Assembly: GCA_009783465.1 (NCBI GenBank)
Contig: WRDM01000003.1
Span: 1-64,000 of the forward strand
From: Phycisphaerae bacterium
Lineage (GTDB): Bacteria; Planctomycetota; Phycisphaerae; SM23-33
Reading direction: 5' to 3'
DNA: 64,000 bases
Both the position numbers and the translations under genes were made by a program. The notes below the pieces were generated by a model. It was not told where the DNA came from and ran no database searches. It saw only the letters and a list, made by a program, of their open reading frames with translations. Below are positions 42,768 through 51,564 of this stretch, piece by piece. Numbering within the stretch: the stretch's first letter is position 1; every line of letters begins with the position of its first letter.

Positions 42768-43534
42768 GGCCTGTTCCCCTCCGGAGTTTCCGTCTTGGTC
42801 TCCACAAGGGGATTCTTACGAACAAACGCCCGCAAGGCAACCCCCCCGCTGACGATAAAAGCTACGCCAATCAGGCTGAAGTATCCCCCCGTGACCAGGG
42901 TGTCATCAAAGTGCAAAAAGAACATGACGAACCCCAGGACCACCGAAAACGCCGCTAAGGCCTGGAAGCGGCGTAATTGAAAATGCATACCTGTGAGGAA
43001 TAAAATCCCGCCGCCGAAGACGCCAAACATCAGTGCATACCCGCGCTCCGCCATCGGATAGAACTCCGGAACCAACGCACACAAAAGCCCGATAACGCCG
43101 CCCCCAATGGCACCACCAACGATGATCAGCACCACCCGTTTTACAGTCCAAGTCGCCCCGCGAAGAACAACCATGCCCGCGCGAGGCTCGACCAGCCGGC
43201 TCTTGAGCCTTCTCGCGAGCCAGACTGTCGGCAGAGTCGCACCAAAGCACCACACCGCGAGCATGTAAGGCCACATGTCAAACCCACGCAGGGGGCCTAT
43301 CGAAATCTGGACGGCCACGGAATCGCCCAGGAGTACCCGACCCAGAAAAAACATACCGATCCAGACGAACCCCAAGCCGTTCACCAGTTCGACGACGCCG
43401 CTCTCCATGTTGCCCCGTCGGACACGCCGGCCGATTTCGGCGATTTTCCGATCGGCCTCCTTCATGTCCGGTTTCACATCCGGTTCGCCCCCGTTCATGC
43501 CCTGATCGGTCCTGTTCGTGTCCGGGTTCTCCAT
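42764..43534 (-). CDS. integral membrane protein, partner of the regulator
   Basis: The product has about 256 aa. The N-terminus is charged and hydrophilic (about 1-50). Six or so membrane helices follow, including 'LGFVWIGMFFLGRVLLG', 'VVLIIVGGAIGGGVIGLLCA' and 'LAAFSVVLGFVMFFLHF'. No transporter motif is recognised. Start: the ATG at 43540 is too close to AAGGAGA, whereas the one at 43534 has 7-nt spacing, so I use 43534. The upstream palindrome overlaps its promoter region and the regulator gene follows. Confidence 0.65.
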   Translation of the reverse strand: MENPDTNRTDQGMNGGEPDVKPDMKEADRKIAEIGRRVRRGNMESGVVELVNGLGFVWIGMFFLGRVLLGDSVAVQISIGPLRGFDMWPYMLAVWCFGATLPTVWLARRLKSRLVEPRAGMVVLRGATWTVKRVVLIIVGGAIGGGVIGLLCALVPEFYPMAERGYALMFGVFGGGILFLTGMHFQLRRFQALAAFSVVLGFVMFFLHFDDTLVTGGYFSLIGVAFIVSGGVALRAFVRKNPLVETKTETPEGNRP

Positions 43535-43545
43535 CGCCATTCTCC

Positions 43546-43573
43546 TTGTAATACAAACCAGTTTGCATTACAA
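43546..43573 (-). promoter_or_regulatory. 28-bp near-perfect palindromic operator candidate
   Basis: Half-sites TTGTAATRCAAAC and its complement GTTTGYATTACAA face each other over a 2-bp centre. It ends next to the ribosome-binding site of the membrane-protein gene and is AT-rich against the GC-rich background. The regulator encoded by the same unit is the natural candidate ligand. Confidence 0.7.
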
Positions 43574-43694
43574 ACCATCTTAGGGGATCGCCAAAGGGAT
43601 GTCAACGATTTTCTCGTACCGAATGACTGTGGGTGTGCCCAGATGTTCTGGCACACGGCAGATTCACCGATTTTTCGCGGGAAACAACCGATGT

Positions 43695-44018
43695 TCCTCC
43701 CCGGCCTCGCGCGGCAATGACGGGCCACAGTCCCGAAGGGACGGCGTCGGGTAGCCCAGGGTGAGCGGTACGCCGCGAACCCTGGGACGATGGGTTATTC
43801 GGAAATCATTTCATCGTGCCTGACGCCACAGGCCGCATATCACACCGTCGCATGAAGGCGGCATCGGACGACGCGAACAAGGGAATGTGCACGTCGTTCG
43901 CCGCCGACAGCCCGCGCGTATGCTATGCGGCCCGTGGCGTCAGGCACGATGAAATGATTTCCGAATAACCTGTCCTCAGGGCACGCCCGAATACGGGCGA
44001 GGCCGGGGAAGGCCAACC
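43695..44018. repeat. composite palindromic repeat family C, copy 4
   Basis: 'CCTCCCCGGCCTCGCGC' is inverted as 'GGCGAGGCCGGGGAAGG' at the right end. Inside are 'GGGTGAGCGGTACGCCGCGA' and the core TGCCTGACGCCACAGGCCG with its inverted partner near 43933-43951. It fills the gap before the glycosyltransferase gene. Confidence 0.75.
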
Positions 44019-44123
44019 CGTTCGTTTCCATGTAACGATGCTACCGTGTCATCTTTCGGGAACTATTGCTCGCCGCTTTCCGTTGCGGGCGCCTCTGTGG
44101 AAGCCGTAGAGGCAACGTGTAGT

Positions 44124-45149
44124 TTATCCCAGTATTTTTTTCGCTTCCTCGAAAACGGCTTGTGGCGTCACGTTGGACATGCATTCCAGATTTTTATCGC
44201 AACCAATCTTGCCCCGGAAGCACGGCGAACAGGGCACGTCGGCGGATACCGCGCGGTGCTTGGGGTCGAAGAGCGGCGTCCAGACGTCGGCATGGTTTAC
44301 GGTATGAACGGTCACGGTGGGAACCCCCGCGGCCAATGCCATATGTTTGGTGCCACCGCAGGAAGCGATGAAAATCGAAAGCCGGCTCAACAGGGCCATC
44401 ACGTCGCCCAGGTTTTTGGCGGCGGGCGCCAGTTGTATGTAGGACGGCATGTCGTGCGTGACGGCCTTGGCGAGATCTTCTTCGCCGGGACCGTAAAAAA
44501 CGAAAATCCTGGCCTTATATTTTTCATACAGAAGTTTTGCCGTTTCCCTATATTGTCCGGCGGGCCAGCGGCGCGTTTCATATCGCGGAGTCGGATAGAA
44601 CCCCATGATCATTTCGCCGTCTTTCACGCCCAGATCGTTATATGTTTGATCCCGGAAGGCCATCTCTTGCGGCGTCATATAATACTTCGCCAGCGGCGCG
44701 TGCTCATCCGGCCAGGTGAGTCCAAGATGTTTGAGACAGGCCAGTTTATAGTCGGATTCATAAAGGTGGTTGTTCGGAAACTTAACATTGTAGGCATAAA
44801 AGCTATGCCCGCATCGCCTCGCGCCCGCCCGCACCGGCGCGCCGCAGAAGGCGGTAATCATCGCCGGACGCGGATTGTTCACGGAAAGATCCACAACCCA
44901 GTCGTATTTGCGGGCGCGGATCCTGAATAGTTCTTTTACCGGATGTTTTCTGTCATAGGTAATGACATGATCTATATAAGGATTATTCGCCAACACCGGC
45001 GCGCCGTCCTTGTTCACCAGAAAATCCAGTTGCGCTTTGGGATAATTATGTTTCACCACCTGGGCGCACGGCTCGGTAAGAATAACGTCGCCAATTCCCT
45101 TAATGATAATGATCAGTATTTTGGAAGGTGTTTTTTCGAGTGATGGCAT
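44124..45149 (-). CDS. glycosyltransferase family 9 (heptosyltransferase-like)
   Basis: The 341-aa product opens 'ILIIIIKGIGDVILTEPCAQ' (family: ILii...igGDvlltTP) and 'KAQLDFLVNKDGAPVLANNP'. It has a two-domain GT-B layout with the C-terminal block 'FIASCGGTKHMALAAGVPTV' (family: D.G..HlAaAlg.p.v). The following 'TVHTVNHADVWTP' and 'PCSPCF' segments are also typical. Members add heptose or other sugars to lipid A-core or related glycans. GC is lower than its surroundings. The acceptor is unknown. Confidence 0.85.
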   Translation of the reverse strand: MPSLEKTPSKILIIIIKGIGDVILTEPCAQVVKHNYPKAQLDFLVNKDGAPVLANNPYIDHVITYDRKHPVKELFRIRARKYDWVVDLSVNNPRPAMITAFCGAPVRAGARRCGHSFYAYNVKFPNNHLYESDYKLACLKHLGLTWPDEHAPLAKYYMTPQEMAFRDQTYNDLGVKDGEMIMGFYPTPRYETRRWPAGQYRETAKLLYEKYKARIFVFYGPGEEDLAKAVTHDMPSYIQLAPAAKNLGDVMALLSRLSIFIASCGGTKHMALAAGVPTVTVHTVNHADVWTPLFDPKHRAVSADVPCSPCFRGKIGCDKNLECMSNVTPQAVFEEAKKILG

Positions 45150-45228
45150 CTATAGTCTCCATCAATACGATTCTATTTTTTCGTTACATGGATTTCCAGG
45201 CAAATTTCCGGTTTTTACATCGTCCGGT

Positions 45229-46359
45229 TCATTCGCCGCTCCCCACGGACTCCCACCACGGCGTGAAATGTTGTTCCCGGCCGTCGAGATACACCACCTG
45301 GCCGATGGTTGACGTGAGGAGTCCGAACGCGTTGTCGCCGCAGGCGGCGGTCAGTTTGACGTACGGATCGTCCCACGGATGATCGCTCAGCGAGAATCGG
45401 CCGGTGTGGATGGGCAGGACCGCCCTGGCCTTGACGTCGACGGCCGCACGCACGGTTTCCTCCGGCAGCAGATGGCTGTGTCGCCACCGCATGTTGTATT
45501 GGCCGTTTTCCATCAGCGCCAAATCCACGCCGCCGAACCGCTCGCCGATCTCGGCGAAATGACTTCCATATCCGCTATCGCCGCTGCAAAAAACCCGACG
45601 CCCTGCCGTCTCAATCATGAACGACGCCCAGAGGGTTTTGTTTCGGCTGAGCCAACGGCCTGAAAAATGCCTCGCCGGCAACACATGCACGGTCACATCC
45701 GTCGCGAGGCGGAACGTATCGTGCCAGTCGCCCTCGTGAATGATCGCCGGATCGAACCCCCAATACTCCAGGTGCGATCCGACGCCCAGCGGGCAGACGA
45801 CGGCCTTGACCCGCTGCCGCAACGCACGCAGGGTCGGGTAATCCAAATGGTCCCAGTGGTCGTGCGTGATGAGCAGGATGTCGACATCGGGCACGTCGTC
45901 GATCGAGTACGGGTACGGGCCGTTGAAGTCCCGGTTGAATCGCGCGAACGGCGCGGCGCTGTCGGAGAACACCGGGTCGATCAGGATGCGTTGACCACCC
46001 AGTTGCAGATAGCAACTGGAATGGCCCAGCCAAACGACCAGGTCGACGTTCCGGTCCAGGCCGCGAAAATCGATTTTAGCCATCGGCAGCTCCGCCGGTG
46101 GTTTGGGGCGTTCCATAGTGCCAAACAGAAATTTCAATATCGTGAAAAACCGATTGCCCTTTTTCGCGGACGTGAGCATCGTGGTCGGTTCGAGGTTTTT
46201 GAATTGGCCAACTTCGCGGTCGTAATTGGGCGACCGCTTGATGCGCTCGAGCCGCGGGCCGTCGGGAAGTTTGCCGAATCGCGGCGCGCAGGCGGACAGG
46301 CAGGCGACAATACCAGCCAAGGCCATAAGCTGCACCAGTCCTTTCACCATTCGTTTCAC
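45229..46359 (-). CDS. metallo-beta-lactamase-fold lipoprotein (NAPE-PLD/UlaG-like)
   Basis: The 376-aa product has a lipobox (GIVACLSAC, cysteine near 24). The metal-binding segment is 'LITHDHWDHLDYPTLRAL' (HxHxDH, residues about 165-172), followed by 'LPARHFSGRW' and 'FCSGDSGYGSHF'. 'VVWLGHSSCYLQLGGQRILI' upstream is the strand typical of NAPE-PLD-like enzymes, which hydrolyse phosphodiesters. Substrate unknown. It starts 3 nt after grpE, so it may be cotranscribed with the chaperone genes. Confidence 0.85.
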   Translation of the reverse strand: MKRMVKGLVQLMALAGIVACLSACAPRFGKLPDGPRLERIKRSPNYDREVGQFKNLEPTTMLTSAKKGNRFFTILKFLFGTMERPKPPAELPMAKIDFRGLDRNVDLVVWLGHSSCYLQLGGQRILIDPVFSDSAAPFARFNRDFNGPYPYSIDDVPDVDILLITHDHWDHLDYPTLRALRQRVKAVVCPLGVGSHLEYWGFDPAIIHEGDWHDTFRLATDVTVHVLPARHFSGRWLSRNKTLWASFMIETAGRRVFCSGDSGYGSHFAEIGERFGGVDLALMENGQYNMRWRHSHLLPEETVRAAVDVKARAVLPIHTGRFSLSDHPWDDPYVKLTAACGDNAFGLLTSTIGQVVYLDGREQHFTPWWESVGSGE

Positions 46360-46362
46360 GGC

Positions 46363-46926
46363 TCACGCATCCGGCGACGTGGAGACGATAACCTGTGCGG
46401 GGCGGAGGAGCCTGCCTTTGAGGGTGTAGCCTTTTTGCACCTCGTTCAGGACGGTCTGGGGCGGCACGTCGCCGCTGGGCTGCTGGAGCAGCGCGGCGTG
46501 GAGCGACGGATCGAACGGCTTGCCGGCGGCGGCGATGACCGCCAAGCCAAACGCCGTCGCCGCCGCCAACGCGTTGTCGTGCACCATCTGCATGCCCGCC
46601 ACCAGCGAGGCCGTGTCGTCGGGATGCGCCTTCGCCGCCGCCAGCGCCCGCTCCATGTCGTCGAACATTGGCAACAGCGCCTTCAGCAGCGACTCGTTGG
46701 CGAACTCGCGCGCCTGCTCGACGTCGCGATGCACGCGTTTCTGATAATTCGCGTAATCCGCCGACACCCGCTGCAACCGCCCGAGCAAATCGTCCCGCTC
46801 CGCCTGAAGCGCCACGGCGTCGCCCGCGCTGGCCGGCGGGGCCGACGAACAGGCGCACGACTCGCACGGCGCGGGTTGATGCGATTCCGATTCGTGATTT
46901 CCATGCTTATTTTTGTGCTGACCCAT
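46363..46926 (-). CDS. grpE: GrpE, nucleotide exchange factor for DnaK
   Basis: GrpE releases ADP from DnaK. The 187-aa product has a long helical N-terminal part with 'AERDDLLGRLQRVSADYANY' and 'QKRVHRDVEQAREFAN' (the dimer coiled coil). The conserved 'LLPMFDDMERALAA' and the C-terminal 'VQKGYTLKGRLLRPAQVIVS' (GY.l..RvlRpA.V.V) beta domain follow. A short cysteine-bearing segment (CESCAC) in the disordered N-terminus is unusual. It follows the VOC gene by 17 nt. DnaK is not in the window. Confidence 0.93.
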   Translation of the reverse strand: MGQHKNKHGNHESESHQPAPCESCACSSAPPASAGDAVALQAERDDLLGRLQRVSADYANYQKRVHRDVEQAREFANESLLKALLPMFDDMERALAAAKAHPDDTASLVAGMQMVHDNALAAATAFGLAVIAAAGKPFDPSLHAALLQQPSGDVPPQTVLNEVQKGYTLKGRLLRPAQVIVSTSPDA

Positions 46927-46943
46927 AATCGTTACCTGTAATT

Positions 46944-47414
46944 TTATTCGTCTTCACTGCGGTCCCAGCCGAAAAATTCTTCGACCTCTTTTGCGGTTGG
47001 ACGCTTGCCGGCGGGCAGGTAAATATACCACCATACACCATATTTATCTATGACATCAAAGCAGCATGGGCTCCATGGAAGTGCGGTTATCGGGTTCACG
47101 ATACGTCCGCCTTTTGACAATAACTCAAATGCCTTATGAACTTCTTCCTCAGCGTTAAAACCAAGAGCAAAACACATAATCGAACGCACGTTTCCCGACA
47201 GCATCATCTCGACAAGTTTCTGATTCGCATCCCCCGCCTCCGCTCCCACCTCCGCTAACGAAAAAACGGTTTCGCCGTCTCGTTGAAATTCCACATGGCC
47301 GTACGTTTCACCGGGATTCAGGCCATGGTGCGCCGATGTCAAACCCAACGCCTCTTCGTAAAATTTTACCGCTTCAATACTTCCTTTTACACAAATGCTT
47401 GCGCCCACGGCCAT
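46944..47414 (-). CDS. VOC-family (glyoxalase/PhnB-like) protein
   Basis: The 156-aa product opens 'CVKGSIEAVKFYEEALGL' and has paired beta-alpha modules ('GHVEFQRDGETVFSLAEVG' and 'SPCCFDVIDKYGVWWYIYLP'), the pattern of PhnB/3-demethylubiquinone-type VOC proteins. They often bind a metal and act on small molecules or confer resistance; the ligand is not clear here. GC is lower than grpE and dnaJ, and the gene separates them. It ends 17 nt before grpE. Confidence 0.7.
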   Translation of the reverse strand: MAVGASICVKGSIEAVKFYEEALGLTSAHHGLNPGETYGHVEFQRDGETVFSLAEVGAEAGDANQKLVEMMLSGNVRSIMCFALGFNAEEEVHKAFELLSKGGRIVNPITALPWSPCCFDVIDKYGVWWYIYLPAGKRPTAKEVEEFFGWDRSEDE

Positions 47415-47442
47415 GAGGGTTTCTCGCTTTCGAACATATCCG

Positions 47443-47817
47443 TTATGAATTTGTCTTTAACGACAACAGATGCTCCATCGCCTTTTGGTGACCGTCGACG
47501 AAGATCTCCACCCATTTTGTATATTTTTCGCACGGGAATTCGCCGCATTCGCCGCAATGATTCAGTTGCTTTTCTTCACAGCACGTACGTAAACCACAGT
47601 TGCCGGACCAGCAGACACCTGTTTTAGTCCAACAACCATCGCAGAGCGGAGTTTTCTTCAGCACCGCTTCGGCCCCTTCATCGTTTCCGATCAATCCAAT
47701 GCCTCGAAGCCACCCAACCAACGATTCCGCCGCGTTCACATCCTGTTGCGATGTGACTTTATATAGACCGCATTCGTTGCAATCCAGTCCGCAAGCGGCC
47801 ATTTTCAACGGTTTCAT
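47443..47817 (-). CDS. DUF3795 cysteine-rich protein
   Basis: The 124-aa product has a row of paired cysteines: 'MAACGLDCNECGLY' near the N-terminus, 'CDGCWTKTGVCWSGNCGLRT', and 'HCGECGEFPC' near residue 90. This is the DUF3795 signature, a small zinc- or iron-binding fold of unknown function. It has AT-rich codons and follows the dnaJ 3' end by 67 nt. Together with the VOC gene it looks like an inserted pair in the chaperone cluster. Confidence 0.8.
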   Translation of the reverse strand: MKPLKMAACGLDCNECGLYKVTSQQDVNAAESLVGWLRGIGLIGNDEGAEAVLKKTPLCDGCWTKTGVCWSGNCGLRTCCEEKQLNHCGECGEFPCEKYTKWVEIFVDGHQKAMEHLLSLKTNS

Positions 47818-47850
47818 AAACTCTCCACTTCGCCCTGTGTCTTCCTTACC

Positions 47851-47880
47851 TGTTGGCTACTGGCTATTGGCTACTGGCTC
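47851..47880. repeat. short GGCTACTGGCTATTGGC-type repeat
   Basis: A 30-base run of TTGGCTACTGGC units lies between dnaJ and the DUF3795 gene. The same unit forms the inner arms of the large inverted repeat at 61902-62091. Confidence 0.65.
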
Positions 47881-47884
47881 GCCG

Positions 47885-49009
47885 TCACGAAAAATACTCC
47901 TTCAGCTTCTCGAAAAAACTCTTGCGTTGCGGCGTGATGTTCTGGTCCTCGGTGGCCGCGAATTGTTCCAGCAGGCCTCGCTGGACAGACGTCAGTTTTC
48001 GCGGCACTTCGACGAACACCTGCACGTATTGGTCGCCCTTCTTGCCGCTGCGCGCGTTGGGCAGGCCTCGCTGTTTGAGCGTGATCACGTCGCCGTTCTG
48101 CGCGCCGGCGGGGACGTCGATCTCCTCGCGCCCGGTGAGCGTCGGCACGCCAAGTCTCCCGCCCAGGGCCGCCTGCGTGAAACTGATCGGCACCTGGCAG
48201 ACCACGTCGTCGCCGCGTCGCCCCAGCAGTGGATGCTGCTTCACACGAACGTACACGTGCAGATCGCCACGACTGGTGCCGCTCGAACCCGGCTCGCCCT
48301 CGCCGCGCACGCGAACCACCTGGCCGTCCTGAATGCCCGCCGGCACGTGCACCGACAGCACGCGTTTCTTTTTCCGTCGCCCGCTGCCGCGACACTCGCC
48401 GCACGGGTCGGACACGATCTGCCCTTTACCCTTGCACCGCGGGCATGCGATCACCCGAACGCTCATGCCGAAAAAACTCTGCACCTGCTGCTGCACCTGG
48501 CCGTAGCCGCCACACTGCACGCATTTGTCAGGCGTCGTGCCCGGCTTGGCGCCGCTGCCCGAACACGTCTCGCAAAAATCCATCCGCTCGAATTCCAGCG
48601 TTTTTTCCACGCCGGTGGCGACTTGTTCAAGCGTCATCTCCACTTCGGTCTCGAGGTCCATGCCCTGATCGACCGCCCCGCCGCGACCGCCGCCACCAAA
48701 CCCGCCGCCGAATAAATCGTTGAACATGGAAAATACGTCCTGAAATCCCATGTTCGAAAAATCGTGCATCCCCGCCCCGCGAAGCCCTTCATGCCCAAAC
48801 CGGTCATACGCCTGCCGCTTCTGCGGATCGCTGAGCACTTCGTACGCTTCGGCGCACTCCTTGAATTTCGTCTCCCCTTCGGCCTTGTCGCCTTTGTAAT
48901 TGTCAGGATGAAACTTCAGCGCCAACTTACGATACGCGCGCTTGACGTCATCGGCGCCCGCGGAACGCTCAACACCCAACACTTCGTAATAATCACGCTT
49001 GGTCGGCAT
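47885..49009 (-). CDS. dnaJ: DnaJ (Hsp40) co-chaperone
   Basis: The product has 374 aa. The J domain with HPD in '[17 protein letters not shown]' stimulates DnaK ATPase. A Gly/Phe-rich linker ('[13 protein letters not shown]') follows. The zinc region has four motifs: [24 protein letters not shown] and CGECRGSG. The C-terminal substrate domains end with '[20 protein letters not shown]'. Length and order match type I DnaJ. The start has no strong ribosome-binding site. It lies in a minus-strand cluster with grpE and groE genes. Confidence 0.96.
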   Translation of the reverse strand: MPTKRDYYEVLGVERSAGADDVKRAYRKLALKFHPDNYKGDKAEGETKFKECAEAYEVLSDPQKRQAYDRFGHEGLRGAGMHDFSNMGFQDVFSMFNDLFGGGFGGGGRGGAVDQGMDLETEVEMTLEQVATGVEKTLEFERMDFCETCSGSGAKPGTTPDKCVQCGGYGQVQQQVQSFFGMSVRVIACPRCKGKGQIVSDPCGECRGSGRRKKKRVLSVHVPAGIQDGQVVRVRGEGEPGSSGTSRGDLHVYVRVKQHPLLGRRGDDVVCQVPISFTQAALGGRLGVPTLTGREEIDVPAGAQNGDVITLKQRGLPNARSGKKGDQYVQVFVEVPRKLTSVQRGLLEQFAATEDQNITPQRKSFFEKLKEYFS

Positions 49010-49032
49010 AAATGAGTAGTACTATATACTTC

Positions 49033-49256
49033 TAGCCCCGAAGGGGCGCCTTGGGTAGCCCAGGGTGAGCCGTACTCGGCGAACCCTGGGGGCAGACGTT
49101 TATAACACCCAAGCCCCGTAGGGGCGTCTTGGAGTTTCACACATCCAAGGCGCCCCTGCCGGGGCTTGTTCTTTGGGGATCGCTACCCCAGGGCTCGCCG
49201 AGTACGGCTCGCCCTGGGCTACCCAAGACGCCCCTGCCGGGGCTGGATACCGGCAC
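49033..49256. repeat. composite palindromic repeat family C, copy 5
   Basis: Units 'AGCCCCGAAGGGGCGCCTTG' and 'CCCAGGGTGAGCCGTACTCG' are repeated inverted as 'CGAGTACGGCTCGCCCTGGG' and 'AAGACGCCCCTGCCGGGGCT'. It lies between dnaJ and groEL1. Confidence 0.8.
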
Positions 49257-49293
49257 CACAAGCGCAAGGCTGGGAAGGCCGATCTCCCGTTTT

Positions 49294-49346
49294 CGTCATT
49301 CGAACGTCGTCATTGATTCGTCATTCGAATTTCATCATTCGGGCTT
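49294..49346. repeat. GTCATTCGAATTTCATC-type direct repeats
   Basis: Units of 'TCGTCATTCGAA' recur downstream of groEL1, with a relative at 51475-51560 between groES and groEL2. Confidence 0.6.
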
Positions 49347-49352
49347 TACAGC

Positions 49353-50975
49353 CTACCGCACGACGCCCGGGATCGGGGCCGCTTCGTCGTCGTCTTCCTT
49401 GTACTCGGTGACCATGAGGTCGGTGGTGAGCAGGAGGCTGGCGACGCTGGCGGCGTTTTGCAGGGCCGTCCGGCTGACCTTCGCCGGGTCGATGATGCCC
49501 TCGGCCACCATGTCCACGTATTCGCCGGTCGAGGCGTTGTAGCCGATGTTGGCGCCCTTCTCCAGAATGTCCGCGACCACCACGCCGCCGTCGGCGCCGG
49601 TGTTCTCGACGATCTGACGCGTCGGCGATTCCAACGCCTTGGCCACGATCTCCACGCCGACTTTCTCGTCGCCCCTGGCCTTGGACGCGACCTTCCGCAC
49701 GGCTTCGATGCAGTGCAGGAACGCCACGCCGCCGCCGGGGACCACGCCTTCCTGAGCGGCCGCCCGGGTCGCGTGCACCGCGTCGTCGATGAGGTCCTTG
49801 CGTTCCTTCATCTCGGTTTCGGTGGCCGCTCCGGCGTACACCACGGCCACGCCGCCCGAGAGCTTCGCCAGACGCTCCTGAAGCTTCTCGCGGTCGTAGT
49901 CGCTGGTGGTCTTTTCGATCTGGTTGCGGATCGTCTCGACGCGGGCGGCGATGTCTTTCTTCTTGCCCGCGCCCTCGATGAGCGTGGTGTTGTCCTTGTC
50001 GACGACGATTCGCTTGGCCTGGCCGAGCATGTCCATCGTCACGGCGTCGAGCTTGATGCCCAGGTCGTCGCTGATGAACTGTCCGCCGGTGACGACGGCG
50101 ATGTCCTGGAGGATGGCTTTGCGACGGTCGCCGAAGGCGGGTGCCTTGACGGCGCACACGTTCAGCACGCCGCGGAGCTTGTTAATCACAAGTCCGGCCA
50201 GCGCGTCGCCGTCGATGTCCTCGGCGATAATCATCAGCGGCTTGCCGCCGGTGGCGACTTTTTCCAGCACGGGGACGAGGTCCCGCAGGCTGGAAATTTT
50301 CTTCTCGTGGATGAGGATGTAGGCGTCCTCGAGCACGGCTTCGAGCGTGTTGGCGTTGGTCATGAAGTAGGCGGAGATGTAGCCCTTGTCGAACTGCATG
50401 CCTTCGACGACCTTCAGCTCGTTGTTGATGCTCTTGCCTTCCTCGACGGTGATGACGCCTTCCTTGCCGACCTTGTCGAACGCTTCGGCGATCAGGCCGC
50501 CGATATCGGTGCTCCAATTGGACGACACGGTGGCGACGTTGCGGAGGTCGTCGGTTCCGGAAACTTTCTTCGCCATCTTGCCGATCGCGTCGACGGCGGC
50601 TTCGACGGCCAGGTCGATGCCCCGCTTGATCGCCATCGGGTTGGCGCCGGCGGTGACGTTCTTATAGCCTTCCTTCATGATGGCCTCGGCCAGCACGACG
50701 GCGGTGGTGGTGCCGTCGCCCGCGACGTCGGCCGTTTTGGAGGCCACCTGATTGGCCATCTTCGCGCCCATATTTTCGAACGGATTGGGCAGATCGACTT
50801 CCTTGGAAACGGTCACGCCGTCCTTGGTGACCTTCGGCGAGCCGAACGACTTCTGAAGAATAACGTTCCGCCCGGTCGGGCCCAACGTGACCTTGACGGC
50901 CGCGGACAACTTCTCCACGCCCGCCAAAATCGCTGCCTGGGCGCTAGTGTCATATAACATTTGCTTGGATGCCAT
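49353..50975 (-). CDS. groEL: GroEL chaperonin, copy 1 (no GGM tail)
   Basis: The product has 540 aa with the full GroEL layout. It opens '[20 protein letters not shown]'. The nucleotide site '[20 protein letters not shown]' is near residue 85-105, the apical '[13 protein letters not shown]' near 275, and 'VPGGGVAFL' near 410. The C-terminus ends in 'PIPGVVR', without the GGM repeats found in groEL2. It is the copy that follows groES. AGGAG at 8 nt supports the start. It folds proteins with GroES; a substrate preference of its own is possible. Confidence 0.96.
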   Translation of the reverse strand: MASKQMLYDTSAQAAILAGVEKLSAAVKVTLGPTGRNVILQKSFGSPKVTKDGVTVSKEVDLPNPFENMGAKMANQVASKTADVAGDGTTTAVVLAEAIMKEGYKNVTAGANPMAIKRGIDLAVEAAVDAIGKMAKKVSGTDDLRNVATVSSNWSTDIGGLIAEAFDKVGKEGVITVEEGKSINNELKVVEGMQFDKGYISAYFMTNANTLEAVLEDAYILIHEKKISSLRDLVPVLEKVATGGKPLMIIAEDIDGDALAGLVINKLRGVLNVCAVKAPAFGDRRKAILQDIAVVTGGQFISDDLGIKLDAVTMDMLGQAKRIVVDKDNTTLIEGAGKKKDIAARVETIRNQIEKTTSDYDREKLQERLAKLSGGVAVVYAGAATETEMKERKDLIDDAVHATRAAAQEGVVPGGGVAFLHCIEAVRKVASKARGDEKVGVEIVAKALESPTRQIVENTGADGGVVVADILEKGANIGYNASTGEYVDMVAEGIIDPAKVSRTALQNAASVASLLLTTDLMVTEYKEDDDEAAPIPGVVR

Positions 50976-50992
50976 GCGTTTGCTCCTGTTAA

Positions 50993-51096
50993 CGGGTTAA
51001 CTAGTTAACTAGTTAACTGGTTGACTTGTTAACTGGTAATCGGTTAGCGAACCAACCAATTCACCTGTTAACTAGTTAACTAGTTAACCAGTCAAC
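50993..51096. repeat. TTAACTAG tandem repeats between groES and groEL1
   Basis: About ten GTTAAC-centred units, spaced 10 bases apart with minor changes, run from 50993 to 51096. They occupy most of the groES-groEL gap. Each unit can pair with any other, so an RNA transcript could form hairpins. Confidence 0.85.
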
Positions 51097-51101
51097 GAAG
51101 A

Positions 51102-51392
51102 TCATTTCTCGATCACCGCCAGCACATCGGACTCGCGGAGGATGACGTACTCGTCACCGTCGATCTTGATCTCCGTGCCGCTGTACTTGCCGTAGAACAC
51201 CTCGTCGCCCTTCTTCAAGCTGCTGGCCGCCCGCTGGCCGTTGTCCATCAACTTGCCCGCGCCCACCGCGATCACCACGCCACGCTGCGGTTTTTCCTTG
51301 GCCGTGTCCGGCAAAACGATCCCGCCCGCCGTCCGCTCCTCAGCCTGACTCTGCTTGACCAAAATACGATCATCCAACGGTTTGACTGCCAT
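51102..51392 (-). CDS. groES: GroES co-chaperonin
   Basis: GroES caps the GroEL cylinder. The 96-aa product has 'MAVKPLDDRILVKQSQAEER' with the mobile loop 'TAGGIVLPDTAKEKPQRGVV' at about 20-40, and 'GDEVFYGKYSGTEIKIDGDE' near 60-80. GGAG at 8 nt before the ATG at 51392 supports this start. groEL1 follows, after the TTAAC tract. Confidence 0.97.
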   Translation of the reverse strand: MAVKPLDDRILVKQSQAEERTAGGIVLPDTAKEKPQRGVVIAVGAGKLMDNGQRAASSLKKGDEVFYGKYSGTEIKIDGDEYVILRESDVLAVIEK

Positions 51393-51474
51393 GATGGTTG
51401 CTCCTTGTTTTTCCAAGTGTTATCTGGTGTTTTTATTCCAACCGACTTCGTCAAATCCGAATGCCGAAGCCCGA

Positions 51475-51560
51475 ATTCCGAATCAATGACGAAGCTCGAA
51501 TATCATTCGTCATTCGTATTTCGTCATTGATTCGTCATTCTGGTTTCGGCATTCGGGCTT
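51475..51560. repeat. TCATTCGT-type repeats with an inverted component
   Basis: 'CGAAGCCCGAATTCCGAATC' at 51480 is mirrored by 'GGTTTCGGCATTCGGGCTTT' near 51541. Between them 'TCGTCATTCGT/TCGTCATTGATT' units repeat. It may serve as the terminator region of groEL2, but no U-tract hairpin is clear. Confidence 0.6.
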
Positions 51561-51564
51561 TCAA

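Noticed and set aside
50993-51096. Regular short repeats that could suggest a CRISPR array
   Set aside because: The units are adjacent 10-mers without unique spacers, and no cas gene is present.
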